From: Thiogranum sp.
GTDB taxonomy: Bacteria > Pseudomonadota > Gammaproteobacteria > DSM-19610
DNA: 43,018 nucleotides
NCBI GenBank assembly: GCA_030148775.1
Contig: JASBST010000073.1
Location: forward strand, 1 to 43,018
Direction: 5' to 3'
The notes under the pieces were generated by a model. It searched no databases. It saw only the letters and a list, made by a program, of their open reading frames with translations, and was not told the DNA's origin. This document shows positions 36,353-43,018 of this stretch, piece after piece. The position numbers were made by a program, and so were the translations under genes. The first letter of the stretch is position 1. Every line of letters starts with the position of its first letter.

Positions 36353-36709
36353 ATGAAAAAATCCGCCAACATCACCCCCGTCGATTTCACCCGTCGCCGC
36401 GTGTTGCTGGGCACGGTGGCCACGATCGCCAGCGCGCCGCTGGTCAATGTCCTGCTCACGCCACGCGCCATCGCCGCGGAGCTGCAACACCTCTCGCCCG
36501 ACGATCCCACGGCGAAGGCGCTCAATTACCACAACGACGCCAGTGAAGCGCCGCGCGCCGACAGAGCCGGCACCCCGGCCGACGAGCAGTTCTGCCACAA
36601 CTGTCAGTTCGTGCAGTCGCAGACCGGTGACTGGCGCCCGTGTCAGATCTTCCCAGGCAAGGCGGTCAATGCCAACGGCTGGTGTTCCTCCTGGACCAAG
36701 GCCGGGTAA
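36353..36709 (+). CDS. hip: High-potential iron-sulfur protein (HiPIP), Tat-exported
   Basis: A 118-residue precursor. The twin-arginine signal FTRRRVLLG is followed by a hydrophobic core and cleavage near IAA (about residue 41). The mature part has four Cys (CHNCQF, WRPCQIF, NGWCSSW) as in [4Fe-4S] HiPIPs, the periplasmic electron carriers of Chromatiales and relatives that feed reaction centres or oxidases. Strong RBS AAGGAGG. No other photosynthesis gene is present. A GC-rich hairpin follows (36718-36753). Confidence 0.95.
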   Translation: MKKSANITPVDFTRRRVLLGTVATIASAPLVNVLLTPRAIAAELQHLSPDDPTAKALNYHNDASEAPRADRAGTPADEQFCHNCQFVQSQTGDWRPCQIFPGKAVNANGWCSSWTKAG

Positions 36710-36717
36710 AAGACCGA

Positions 36718-36753
36718 GGGTCGCATGCCACGCGCGGGCAAGGCGTGCGACCC
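36718..36753. terminator. Hairpin after the HiPIP gene
   Basis: GGGTCGCA (36718-36725) pairs with TGCGACCC (36746-36753), with further possible inner pairing, but there is no T run. It may act as a transcript end or 3' stabiliser for the HiPIP mRNA. Confidence 0.45.
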
Positions 36754-36780
36754 GCCCTGCTCCGCGCGACCGCCGCGTCG

Positions 36781-37242
36781 CTAGTCCAGCCGCCCTTCGC
36801 CGGTTTTATGCAGCACGTAAAGCGCGAGCGTGAGCAGCACGATCATGCCGGTGAGCAGCCCCAATTCGAGCATGGTGCCCTGAAAGGTACCGCTGGCCAG
36901 GTCCGTCTCGCCGACATTCTCCGCGGTGATAACCAGAATGCGCCGCACGGCCGCGATAATGCCGATGACCAGAAACGGCCGGACTTCCAGGCGGCGCGTC
37001 TGCGCGATGCGCTCCAACGTATAAATGATCTCCGCCAGCATCAACGCCAGCAGCACCCGGTCCAGAAGATGGGTCATGGCGGCGTTGTAATCGCGTTGCC
37101 AGAAAAGCTGCCCCATCTCGATGACCGCCTCGAGCAGCAGCACGCCAGCGGCCACCACCAGCACGTAACCGGCGATCAGATAGATATAGCGCTCTGCGAC
37201 GCCCAGTACGCGCGCCGTCGTGAGGGGTTTGGCATCGGGCAT
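36781..37242 (-). CDS. PsiE-like membrane protein
   Basis: A 153-residue protein with four TM helices: about 18-38 (YIYLIAGYVLVVAAGVLLLE), 58-75 (LDRVLLALMLAEIIYTLERI), 85-105 (VRPFLVIGIIAAVRRILVIT) and 122-143. The central RPFLVIGIIAAVRRIL region is characteristic of the phosphate-starvation-inducible PsiE family (PF06146). Function is unknown. The ATG at 37242 is by similarity; no clear ribosome site. It ends in TAG. It is convergent with the HiPIP gene. Confidence 0.8.
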   Translation of the reverse strand: MPDAKPLTTARVLGVAERYIYLIAGYVLVVAAGVLLLEAVIEMGQLFWQRDYNAAMTHLLDRVLLALMLAEIIYTLERIAQTRRLEVRPFLVIGIIAAVRRILVITAENVGETDLASGTFQGTMLELGLLTGMIVLLTLALYVLHKTGEGRLD

Positions 37243-37304
37243 AGGGGCAGTATACCCAAGGCCCGGGCGGACCACGACGGACGCCACAGCTTACGTTCGT
37301 AGGA

Positions 37305-38240
37305 CTAGTCCCACGGATCTTTCCGTCGCGCGCGCTCCGACGAGGATTGCTCCGTCGATTCGACCACATGATGAATGGGTTCGAGCGAGCGCAAATAGTC
37401 GGCGATCGCCTGAAGCTCGGTCACCGGCAAGTGACTCAGACCGGCGTCGATCACCTCGGCCATGGCGCCGCCGGTGTAGTCGCCGTCCGGCGTGGCGCCC
37501 GTTTGCAGAAAATACGCCAGATCGCCGCGCGGCCAACCACCGATACCGGTCTGCTTGTCCGGGGTGATGTTCGGCACCGTCTCGCCCTCGGGGCCGTCGC
37601 GGGTGCCGGCGAAGCGCAGCCGCGCATCGATCGCCCCCAGGCGGTTGCGCGGCGAATGGCACTCGGCACAGTGCCCCAGCGCCTGCACCAGATAAGCGCC
37701 GCGATTCCAGCGCGGCGATTTGTCCACCGAAGCCTGGTACTCACCCGGTTCGAAATACAGCCACTTCCACACCCTTAACAGCGGGCGGAACGACAAATAC
37801 CAGGGCAGCGCATGCGGCCGGTTCGGCCGCGCCACCGGCTGACGACTAAACAGATAGCGCTTGAGCGCGAGCATGTCCTCGCGCCGCATGCGCGTGTAGC
37901 TGGTATAGGGAAATACCGGATGATACTGACGACCGTCCGGCGCCACGCCGTCACGCAAAGCGCGCACGAAATCCTCGTCGCTCCACGCGCCGATGCCGTG
38001 GACCGGGTCCGGCGTTATATTGGGCGAGTAGAAAGTGCCGAAGGGCGTTTCCAGGGCGCGACCACCGGCCAGCGGCGGCCCGTGGTTATCGACATCGGTA
38101 TGACAGGCGGCGCAGCCGGCGGCATAAAACACCAGTTCGCCCCGACTTGGCGTCTGCGCCGCCGCAACCGGCATGGCGAGCAGCGCGATGGCCAGGTAGC
38201 AACCCGGCACGCGCCACCCTGAGCCCCGGCCCCAGCGCAA
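37305..38240 (-). CDS. Diheme c-type cytochrome (dehydrogenase-subunit type)
   Basis: A 311-residue exported cytochrome with a signal peptide (about 1-28) and two heme domains, CAACHTD and CAECHSPR, each with distal FGTFYSPNITPD / GETVPNITPDKQTGIGGW motifs. The NITPD pattern is typical of the cytochrome subunits of alcohol/gluconate-type dehydrogenases and of related free diheme cytochromes. The TTG start lies 5 bases after the cytochrome c' stop with AGGAATAG upstream; an in-frame GTG 10 codons on is an alternative. It is co-transcribed with cytochrome c'. No dehydrogenase catalytic subunit is adjacent. Confidence 0.85.
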   Translation of the reverse strand: MRWGRGSGWRVPGCYLAIALLAMPVAAAQTPSRGELVFYAAGCAACHTDVDNHGPPLAGGRALETPFGTFYSPNITPDPVHGIGAWSDEDFVRALRDGVAPDGRQYHPVFPYTSYTRMRREDMLALKRYLFSRQPVARPNRPHALPWYLSFRPLLRVWKWLYFEPGEYQASVDKSPRWNRGAYLVQALGHCAECHSPRNRLGAIDARLRFAGTRDGPEGETVPNITPDKQTGIGGWPRGDLAYFLQTGATPDGDYTGGAMAEVIDAGLSHLPVTELQAIADYLRSLEPIHHVVESTEQSSSERARRKDPWD

Positions 38241-38245
38241 GAAAA

Positions 38246-38737
38246 CTATTCCTGGTCCTTGCGGAAATCCTTATGACAGCCCTTACAGGCCTCGCCGACG
38301 CGTTTGAAGGCCGCCGGTAGCTCCTGTTTGTCACCGGCCTGTACCGCTTTCAAAAAGGCGTCGGTGGCATCGATCGCGTCCTGCGCCGCCTGCTTGAAGG
38401 CTTGCGGCTTGTCGGCGATGGACTTCAGCGCGTCGGTGGAGACTGTAGCGCCGTTGAACTCGGCTTCCGGCGGGATACTTTCGGCCGGGAACAGCGTAGG
38501 TATGGTGTGTGCGATATCCCGCGCCGCCTTTGCGTGCAGCTCCAGCTGGTCCATCAGCGGCACCTGCCCGCGCACCAGTCGGTCGGCCGCCCCGATATGC
38601 CCGCCGAGCGCCTTCATCACATTCTGTCGATACTTGATGACACCGTCGACGTTGATCTCGGCGACCAGCGGCGCCGCGGCCAACGCGGTCGTCAGCGCAA
38701 GCGTTGGCAGCAACCATTTTGCGCGCCCTTTGTCCAT
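38246..38737 (-). CDS. Cytochrome c'
   Basis: A 163-residue protein with a signal peptide (about 1-31) and a four-helix bundle with one heme site near the C-terminus (ACKGCHKDFR), as in cytochrome c' (PF01322). The N-terminal helix VIKYRQNVMKALGGHIGAAD and DALKSIADKP match the family. Cytochrome c' binds NO and may protect against nitrosative stress. The ATG at 38737 has AAGGAGGT upstream. It is divergent from the DsrC-like gene; the FNR-type box at 38864-38877 lies in the shared gap and could act on both sides. Confidence 0.92.
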   Translation of the reverse strand: MDKGRAKWLLPTLALTTALAAAPLVAEINVDGVIKYRQNVMKALGGHIGAADRLVRGQVPLMDQLELHAKAARDIAHTIPTLFPAESIPPEAEFNGATVSTDALKSIADKPQAFKQAAQDAIDATDAFLKAVQAGDKQELPAAFKRVGEACKGCHKDFRKDQE

Positions 38738-38863
38738 GTCCACCTCCTTCATAATTCGCATGCAGCGACTGTTTTTAAAACGGTCTTTTAATATTACACC
38801 ATCAGGGTCTCGCCGGGGGACCGCAGGCAGCGCCCTGGAAGTGCCTGCTGCGAACCGGAAAAA

Positions 38864-38877
38864 TTGATTCTGATCAA
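38864..38877. promoter_or_regulatory. FNR/Anr-type box before the DsrC-like gene
   Basis: TTGAT-TCTG-ATCAA is a perfect FNR-family site. A GATTAA element (38897-38902) lies about 30 bases downstream of its centre, the class II (-41.5) geometry for plus-strand activation. The gene starts at 38960. It may also influence the divergent cytochrome c' gene (ATG 38737). Confidence 0.75.
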
Positions 38878-38959
38878 TATAGCCCCCCTGCCGGCCGATT
38901 AAGCTCACGCTGTCCGCGCAAGCGGGCGGCAAGCCGGTTGATCAACCAAGGGGGACCGC

Positions 38960-39604
38960 ATGCTGCGCCTTCACGTATCGATGAAATTCAGCCACGAACC
39001 GGTAAAGCGCACCCGGGTGACGCTTTATCTGGACACCGATCCCGGACATCCGCTGGAAGGTAGTACCGATCGCGGCGGTACGGCGGTTTTCGACATACCG
39101 GCGGCCAGCGGAAAAGTGGTCATCAACGGCGCGACCCGCCACCACGGCCGGCTGAGCGGGGATATCGACATCGAACTCTGGTCACCGACCGATGGCGACA
39201 GCGTGAGCGAGGATGGCATCCCGGGCGGCGGCGACGGCGGCAGCATCGCCTACCCCGGCATGCAGATCCTGACCTTGAAGGTAAACGGACGGGCGATCGA
39301 AACCGACAGCGAAGGCTATCTGGTCAACCTGGGCGATTGGTCCGAAGCCTTCGTGCGCGCGCAGGCCGAGCGCGAAGGACTGGCTCTGAGCGATGAAATC
39401 TGGGAAGTGATTCGTTTCCTGCGGGATTTCTACGAAAACCACCAGGTGCAGGCGAATGTTCGCGAAATCATCAAGCACTTCCGTTCGAATTGGGGACCGG
39501 AGCGCGGCAATAATCGCTATCTGCACGCCCTCTTCCCGCGCGGCGGCCCGCAGAAGCAAGGGAACCGGCTCGCGGGCCTGCTGCGGACCAAAGGCGAACA
39601 CTGA
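38960..39604 (+). CDS. Cysteine-less DsrC/TusE-family protein with N-terminal beta domain (RspA-like)
   Basis: A 214-residue two-part protein. The N-terminal part (about 1-80) looks like an all-beta, carboxypeptidase-regulatory-like fold (RVTLYLDTDPGHPLEG, GGTAVFDIPAASGKVVINGA). A Gly-rich linker follows (GIPGGGDGGS). The C-terminal part (about 100-214) is a DsrC/TusE domain: ETDSEGYLVNLGDW, WEVIRFLRDFYENHQVQ, FRSNWGPERGNNRYLHALFP, KQGNRLAGLL. Both DsrC redox Cys are missing: the KQAC site reads KQGN and the penultimate Cys is absent (end KGEH). It therefore cannot carry sulfur like DsrC; members without these Cys have been called RspA and thought regulatory. AGGGGGAC precedes the ATG. Confidence 0.85.
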   Translation: MLRLHVSMKFSHEPVKRTRVTLYLDTDPGHPLEGSTDRGGTAVFDIPAASGKVVINGATRHHGRLSGDIDIELWSPTDGDSVSEDGIPGGGDGGSIAYPGMQILTLKVNGRAIETDSEGYLVNLGDWSEAFVRAQAEREGLALSDEIWEVIRFLRDFYENHQVQANVREIIKHFRSNWGPERGNNRYLHALFPRGGPQKQGNRLAGLLRTKGEH

Positions 39605-39702
39605 GCGAGCCTGTGGATGTAGAGACCAAACCGTCCGGCGCGAAAAAGCTAAACTTAACCGGCATCGCCAAGTCCAAACCAAAACGCGGTCAGGAGCCGG
39701 TT

Positions 39703-40383
39703 ATGCCGAAACCCCAGGTTCTCATCTTTGACGTAAACGAAACCCTGCTGGATCTGGCGCCGTTAAAGGCGTCGGTGGCCGATGCGCTCGACGGACGGCA
39801 GGAACTCGTGCCGCTGTGGTTTTCCACCCTGCTGCACTACTCCCTGGTGGAGACCCTGAGCGGTAGCTACCACGACTTCGGCGAGATCGGCATTGCCGCG
39901 CTGACGATGGTGGCGCAAACGCAAGGTATCGAAATGGATCAGCACCGGGCCCGCCAGGCCGTGGTTGCACCGATGCTCGCGCTACCGCCCCATCCGGATG
40001 TCGCTGCCGGTTTGAAGCAATTGGCCGAGGCCGGTTTTCGCGCAGTCAGCCTGACCAACTCGTCCGCCGAGGCGGCCGAAACCCAATTGAGAAACGCGGG
40101 CCTGAGCGAGCTGTTTGAAAAACGCTACAGCGTCGAACGCGTCAAGCTGTACAAGCCGCACCCGGACACCTATCGCCTGGTCATTGATGAGCTAGGCATA
40201 AAACCCGAAGCCGCCCTGATGGTTGCCGCGCATGCCTGGGATCTGGCCGGTGCCAAGGCCGTCGGGCTGCAAACGGCCTTTATCGCCCGGCCCGGCAGGG
40301 CCTTGTACCCCGGATCCCCGAGACCCGACTATCGCGTGAACGATCTGCCGGAACTACTGACGCGTCTGCGGCTGGAGTTTTGA
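39703..40383 (+). CDS. Haloacid dehalogenase, type II
   Basis: A 226-residue HAD hydrolase with motif I FDVNETLLDLAPL (nucleophile Asp), motif II SLTNSSAEA, a Lys region KLYKPHPDTY and motif III VAAHAWDLAGAKAVG, as in (S)-2-haloacid dehalogenases. AWDLAGA is the dehalogenase-type motif. The natural substrate is unknown; many such enzymes act on other small acids. The ATG at 39703 has CAGGAG upstream; the in-frame region from 39613 is less likely. It follows the DsrC-like gene by 98 bases on the same strand. Confidence 0.88.
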   Translation: MPKPQVLIFDVNETLLDLAPLKASVADALDGRQELVPLWFSTLLHYSLVETLSGSYHDFGEIGIAALTMVAQTQGIEMDQHRARQAVVAPMLALPPHPDVAAGLKQLAEAGFRAVSLTNSSAEAAETQLRNAGLSELFEKRYSVERVKLYKPHPDTYRLVIDELGIKPEAALMVAAHAWDLAGAKAVGLQTAFIARPGRALYPGSPRPDYRVNDLPELLTRLRLEF

Positions 40384-40965
40384 TCGCAGACCGGTGAACG
40401 CGATCCGTCTCGCTACCTGTCCATTGCCAATACAGTCGGCCACAGAACCATCGTGGCGAACTTCGGGATCGCCGATAGCAGCGTTCTGATTATTGGCGGC
40501 GCGGTTGATCATTGTCTCGGGGATGAACAGAGGCTGCCAACCAGCGCATGAGCAGGCCTACACCAGATAAGGAAACCGATGCCAGTCACTGTGACTCTGG
40601 ACCGGCCAGTACCCGCGGTGTCGAGCGATCCATGGCTCGTCTGGACGCGGATATCAGGCGGCCACGTCGGTCACCGAGCGAGTACGGATGGATCACCTCT
40701 GTTCGATTTTAAAGCTGTGAATCTGCAGCAAAAACTTGCCACCAAATATTGATTCTTCGAGCTTTTCTCCAGGTGGGTTTTTCTCTAGACAGGCTATTCT
40801 CAGCGTCCGACTCACGCGCCCATGGCATTGGCGACGACGCGATTGCGGAAACGACGACCGGCTGCCTTCAGCAGCGTGCTTTACCGCGCTGTCTCAAATC
40901 GACTACACTCCGTGAAAGCCGAGGACAGGCTCATAAGGATATAACTAAATATATAGGGAGGATGT
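40384..40965. other. Intergenic region at the start of the accessory segment
   Basis: A 582-base stretch after the dehalogenase. Directly after its TGA the same frame stays open for 55 codons (to TGA at 40549-40551) but has no start and no recognised similarity. A 57-codon open frame with a ribosome site follows at 40579-40752. The rest holds no recognised element; base composition falls toward the right. Confidence 0.45.
40579..40752 (+). CDS. Small hypothetical protein
   Basis: A 57-codon open frame starting MPVTVTLDRPVPAV and ending LATKY, with AAGGAAACCG upstream of the ATG. There is no signal peptide, TM segment or known motif. It lies in otherwise non-coding DNA at the boundary of the accessory region, so a real small gene and a chance frame are both possible. 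Confidence 0.3.
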   Translation: MPVTVTLDRPVPAVSSDPWLVWTRISGGHVGHRASTDGSPLFDFKAVNLQQKLATKY

Positions 40966-41430
40966 ATGTTGTCTTGCGATTGCGACGACCAACCCGGTCG
41001 TGTGAGCTGGTACGAATTGGAAGACCCCGAGCCTGTATCCCGCCGCTGCTGTTGCAGTAGCTGCCTGTGCAGAATCCCGCGACAAACGATAGCCTATGCG
41101 ATAGCGCGAGATCGTGACCCGCGCAATGACATAGAAATCCTCGTATACGGCCTGCGAGTGCCTATGGCGCCAGCCCATCTGTGCGAAGTCTGCGGCGATA
41201 TCCATCTGTCGCTGTCGGCGCTCGGATACGCCGCCGATCCCTGGGAGGACCAGCGGGCGCTCCTGCGGGAATACGACAAAGTGTTCGGGCATGGAAGCAA
41301 ACACCAACCACCGGCGCAGTCCGAGCTGCGCTCCAAGCCGATTCCCCCATCTCCTCGGCAATCCGAGCCGTCGGCGCTGGCAGCCTTACAGCAGCCAACG
41401 CATCCCGGTCGTACACCGAGGGCCTGTTGA
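40966..41430 (+). CDS. Cys-rich zinc-binding protein, phage-like
   Basis: A 154-residue protein. The N-terminal half has many Cys (CDCDD, CCCSSCLC, CEVCGD) and ends with WEDQRALLREYDKVFG; the C-terminal third is Pro/Ser/Gln-rich and probably disordered. The layout (CDCD.. then W/Y..., C-x2-C, later CxxC) recalls small zinc-binding proteins of unknown function in phages and mobile elements. GGGAGGATGT lies before the ATG. It has no counterpart in its neighbours. Together with the HipA gene it marks an accessory segment. Confidence 0.55.
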   Translation: MLSCDCDDQPGRVSWYELEDPEPVSRRCCCSSCLCRIPRQTIAYAIARDRDPRNDIEILVYGLRVPMAPAHLCEVCGDIHLSLSALGYAADPWEDQRALLREYDKVFGHGSKHQPPAQSELRSKPIPPSPRQSEPSALAALQQPTHPGRTPRAC

Positions 41431-41674
41431 CCCGGCGCCAGCGCTCGCCGGGTTGACAGAACCGATTTAGAAAAACCTGCAGCGTCACGAAAAAAGTCTG
41501 TTAGCGTTACAGAAAAAGATCCACAGAGAGTCCTTAGGTTTTCTGTATATTTTTCAATAGGATTGATAGTATACGGAGTTTTAACGTTCAGGGCTTTCCA
41601 GGTCGTTCCTTGTTGCCACAAACGTTGTCTTGCTACACCTTGACTTGTCAAGTCACCACTTTGCGAGGCTCGCG

Positions 41675-41827
41675 ATGTCCGCGATCAAGATCAGCTCGAA
41701 GGTCGATCCCGAGGCGTGGGACGATCTCAAACAACTCGCCCGGGAAACCAATCAAAGCAATTCCGGCGTTCTAACCGATGCGATTCAGGATTATGTGCGC
41801 CGGCATCGGATTCGTAATGTGGCGTGA
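41675..41827 (+). CDS. Ribbon-helix-helix (CopG/Arc-type) small DNA-binding protein
   Basis: A 50-residue protein, KISSKVDPEAWDDLKQLA then TNQSNSGVLTDAIQDYVRRH: a short beta strand followed by two helices, the RHH fold of small repressors and antitoxins. GAGG lies upstream of the ATG. Its stop is 2 bases from the stop of the convergent hipA gene. RHH proteins are common type II antitoxins, but HipA toxins normally pair with an HTH HipB encoded upstream, so the pairing here is unproven. Confidence 0.7.
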   Translation: MSAIKISSKVDPEAWDDLKQLARETNQSNSGVLTDAIQDYVRRHRIRNVA

Positions 41828-41829
41828 TC

Positions 41830-43018
41830 CTATTTCATTAGAGCCAATGTGCGGATATGTCGATCCAATCTATCTCTGATTTCGCTAGAAAGCGGATAAC
41901 TCGCTTTATGCTTGTGCCATGCCTGGATAGTCGTTTCAACTGTTTCCCTGACTGAGTTCAGCACCAGAAATTCCGGGACCCGTGCTTTTTTTATAAGCCG
42001 TTCAAAATGAGAATATGAAATGGCATTCATCTCCTTTGTTCCGGATAAAGTGAGGGCTAGTTTGTCTCCAGGAAAATACGGCACTGTTGAGACAAAATCA
42101 TAGGCGGGCGCAAGCTGTGGTGTTTGCCCATCCGGGTAGTACAACGACCAGTTTTTCAGGTGCATGTCGCCATTTCCAATAGCAATTGCGAACACCAGTC
42201 GCCGAATAAAATCGACCAGCCCTGGTTCGCCTGTGAGCGTCCAAAGCATATTCGCAATATTGGCATAGCTGACCTTACCGTATTTGTCCGCCGGATAGAC
42301 GTTATAGACCTGAGCAAAGTCCTCGATGTGGACACGTCGACCTCCTTCACCCCGGTCAAAGCGCTTCACGGCCAATGCGGTATCCCCGGATAACGCACCC
42401 AGATCAGGTAGTCCAGCAACGTCTTTCAGCGCGATCAGCCGTGTTTCCGGGACAGGGATACCAATCTCACCGGCTAAGTGAAGCATCGCCCATTCGTTTT
42501 CGGCTACCTGTGAGAAATTTTGTGCAGGCAATTTAACAATCCAGTCACCCCCTACCCCACTGACTGGAATCGATAAGCCGCCGGAACGCTCGGCTAATGC
42601 AGAAAATTTTAGCTGTATCCCGGCTAGTGAGAATCGGTATGGCGCTTTGGAAGCATCTTTTTCTTCTTTAGGTTCTTGCAGACTTGTCAGCCCCTCCAAA
42701 GGTCGGATACTGACCGCACCCGGTAAATCCTCCCCCAACAATTCGATCAGCTTGAATTCCCGTTCCGGTTTAATACCGCCCCGCTCTGCCAGGTAGGCGC
42801 GCAGATGGCCTTCGGGAAGCAAATTGGAGAAAAAGGGCGGGAGTCGGGTTTGTGTTGTTCGAGTTTCCGGGATCAAGTCACCGGCTTGGGTAAAAAATGA
42901 CTGACTGAGAACCGGCCTATTTTCGTTATTGAGGTAATCCTCATTAAAGGCGAAAAACGCCCGGTCGCCGGTGGTTAAAATCAGCCGTCCGACTTTTAGG
43001 TGCCCCAGGCGTACTTCC
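41830..43018 (-). CDS. hipA: HipA-type serine/threonine kinase toxin (5' end beyond window)
   Basis: A HipA-family kinase, partial: the frame is open to the right edge with no stop. From 43017 it reads EVRLGHLKVGRLILTTGDRA, then FFSNLLPEGHLRAYL, GAVSIRPLEG, the HipA core GIQLKFSAL, DWIVKLPAQ, ENEWAMLHLAGEIGIPVPET, ALAVKRFDR, the catalytic loop AIGNGDMHLKNWSLY (Asp and Asn present) and metal-binding APAYDFV. Family members phosphorylate glutamyl-tRNA synthetase or other targets and halt growth. GC is visibly lower than in neighbours, suggesting transfer. The HipB antitoxin, if any, should lie beyond the right edge. Confidence 0.9.
   Translation of the reverse strand, partial: EVRLGHLKVGRLILTTGDRAFFAFNEDYLNNENRPVLSQSFFTQAGDLIPETRTTQTRLPPFFSNLLPEGHLRAYLAERGGIKPEREFKLIELLGEDLPGAVSIRPLEGLTSLQEPKEEKDASKAPYRFSLAGIQLKFSALAERSGGLSIPVSGVGGDWIVKLPAQNFSQVAENEWAMLHLAGEIGIPVPETRLIALKDVAGLPDLGALSGDTALAVKRFDRGEGGRRVHIEDFAQVYNVYPADKYGKVSYANIANMLWTLTGEPGLVDFIRRLVFAIAIGNGDMHLKNWSLYYPDGQTPQLAPAYDFVSTVPYFPGDKLALTLSGTKEMNAISYSHFERLIKKARVPEFLVLNSVRETVETTIQAWHKHKASYPLSSEIRDRLDRHIRTLALMK

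Noticed and set aside
40749..41060. A 103-codon open frame overlapping the Cys-rich gene
   Set aside because: It overlaps a better-supported gene with a strong ribosome site and has no recognisable features.
1..43018. CRISPR arrays, IS elements, tRNA/rRNA genes, phage attachment repeats
   Set aside because: No regularly spaced repeats, transposase genes, terminal inverted repeats or RNA-gene signatures were found on either strand.

Overview
The window is high-GC, densely packed bacterial chromosome. It most resembles a sulfur-associated, halotolerant gammaproteobacterium of the Chromatiales/Ectothiorhodospiraceae kind. This is inferred from gene content: a Tat-exported HiPIP, a cytochrome c', many other c-type cytochromes, a DsrC-family protein, a hybrid peroxiredoxin-glutaredoxin, PqiABC and a glucosylglycerate (compatible solute) cluster. 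No rRNA, tRNA or CRISPR array was seen.

Region 1 (1-15671) handles copper and other heavy metals. On the minus strand lie copA-copB-cupredoxin, closed by a strong terminator at 4952-4973. Next come a porin and a diheme cytochrome c behind a perfect FNR-type box, then a Met-rich periplasmic protein, a MerR regulator and a P1B-type copper ATPase behind a textbook MerR-type promoter. Divergent from copA is a copRS-like two-component system, with a cop-box dyad between them. Beyond it are mtfA, an RND permease and its membrane-fusion protein. Three of the large metal genes (ATPase, CopA oxidase, RND permease) are each cut by one in-frame TAG, with family-like sequence resuming directly after it. 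At least eight intact genes here end naturally in TAG, so wholesale recoding is unlikely. Clustered nonsense mutations, amber suppression or consensus errors are the alternatives.

Region 2 (15838-20873) is a glucosylglycerate cycle. Glycerate kinase, a phosphoglycolyl-sugar phosphatase and glucosyl-3-phosphoglycerate synthase overlap on the plus strand, and a GH13_18 phosphorylase converges on them.

Region 3 (21102-26500) has an orphan ParA ATPase, an operon of MauG/CCP peroxidase, Tat-exported metallophosphoesterase and SoxA-like cytochrome, a divergent OxyR with Cys199/Cys208, and a hybrid Prx-Grx. Two near-identical palindromes of the form CGATAG-N7-CTATCG lie upstream of oxyR/CCP and of prx-grx, and fit OxyR operators.

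Region 4 (26493-34485) holds pqiA (as two genes)-pqiB-pqiC, mobA, a double-GAF protein, a chemoreceptor and a DUF1269-like membrane protein. Region 5 (35066-40383) holds a Crp/Fnr regulator with an FNR-like recognition helix, a SpoIIAA-like protein, HiPIP, a PsiE-like protein, a diheme cytochrome, cytochrome c', an unusual cysteine-less DsrC-family fusion behind a perfect FNR box, and a haloacid dehalogenase.

Region 6 (40384-43018) looks like accessory DNA: lower GC, a Cys-rich phage-like protein, a 50-residue ribbon-helix-helix protein and a HipA-type kinase running off the right edge.
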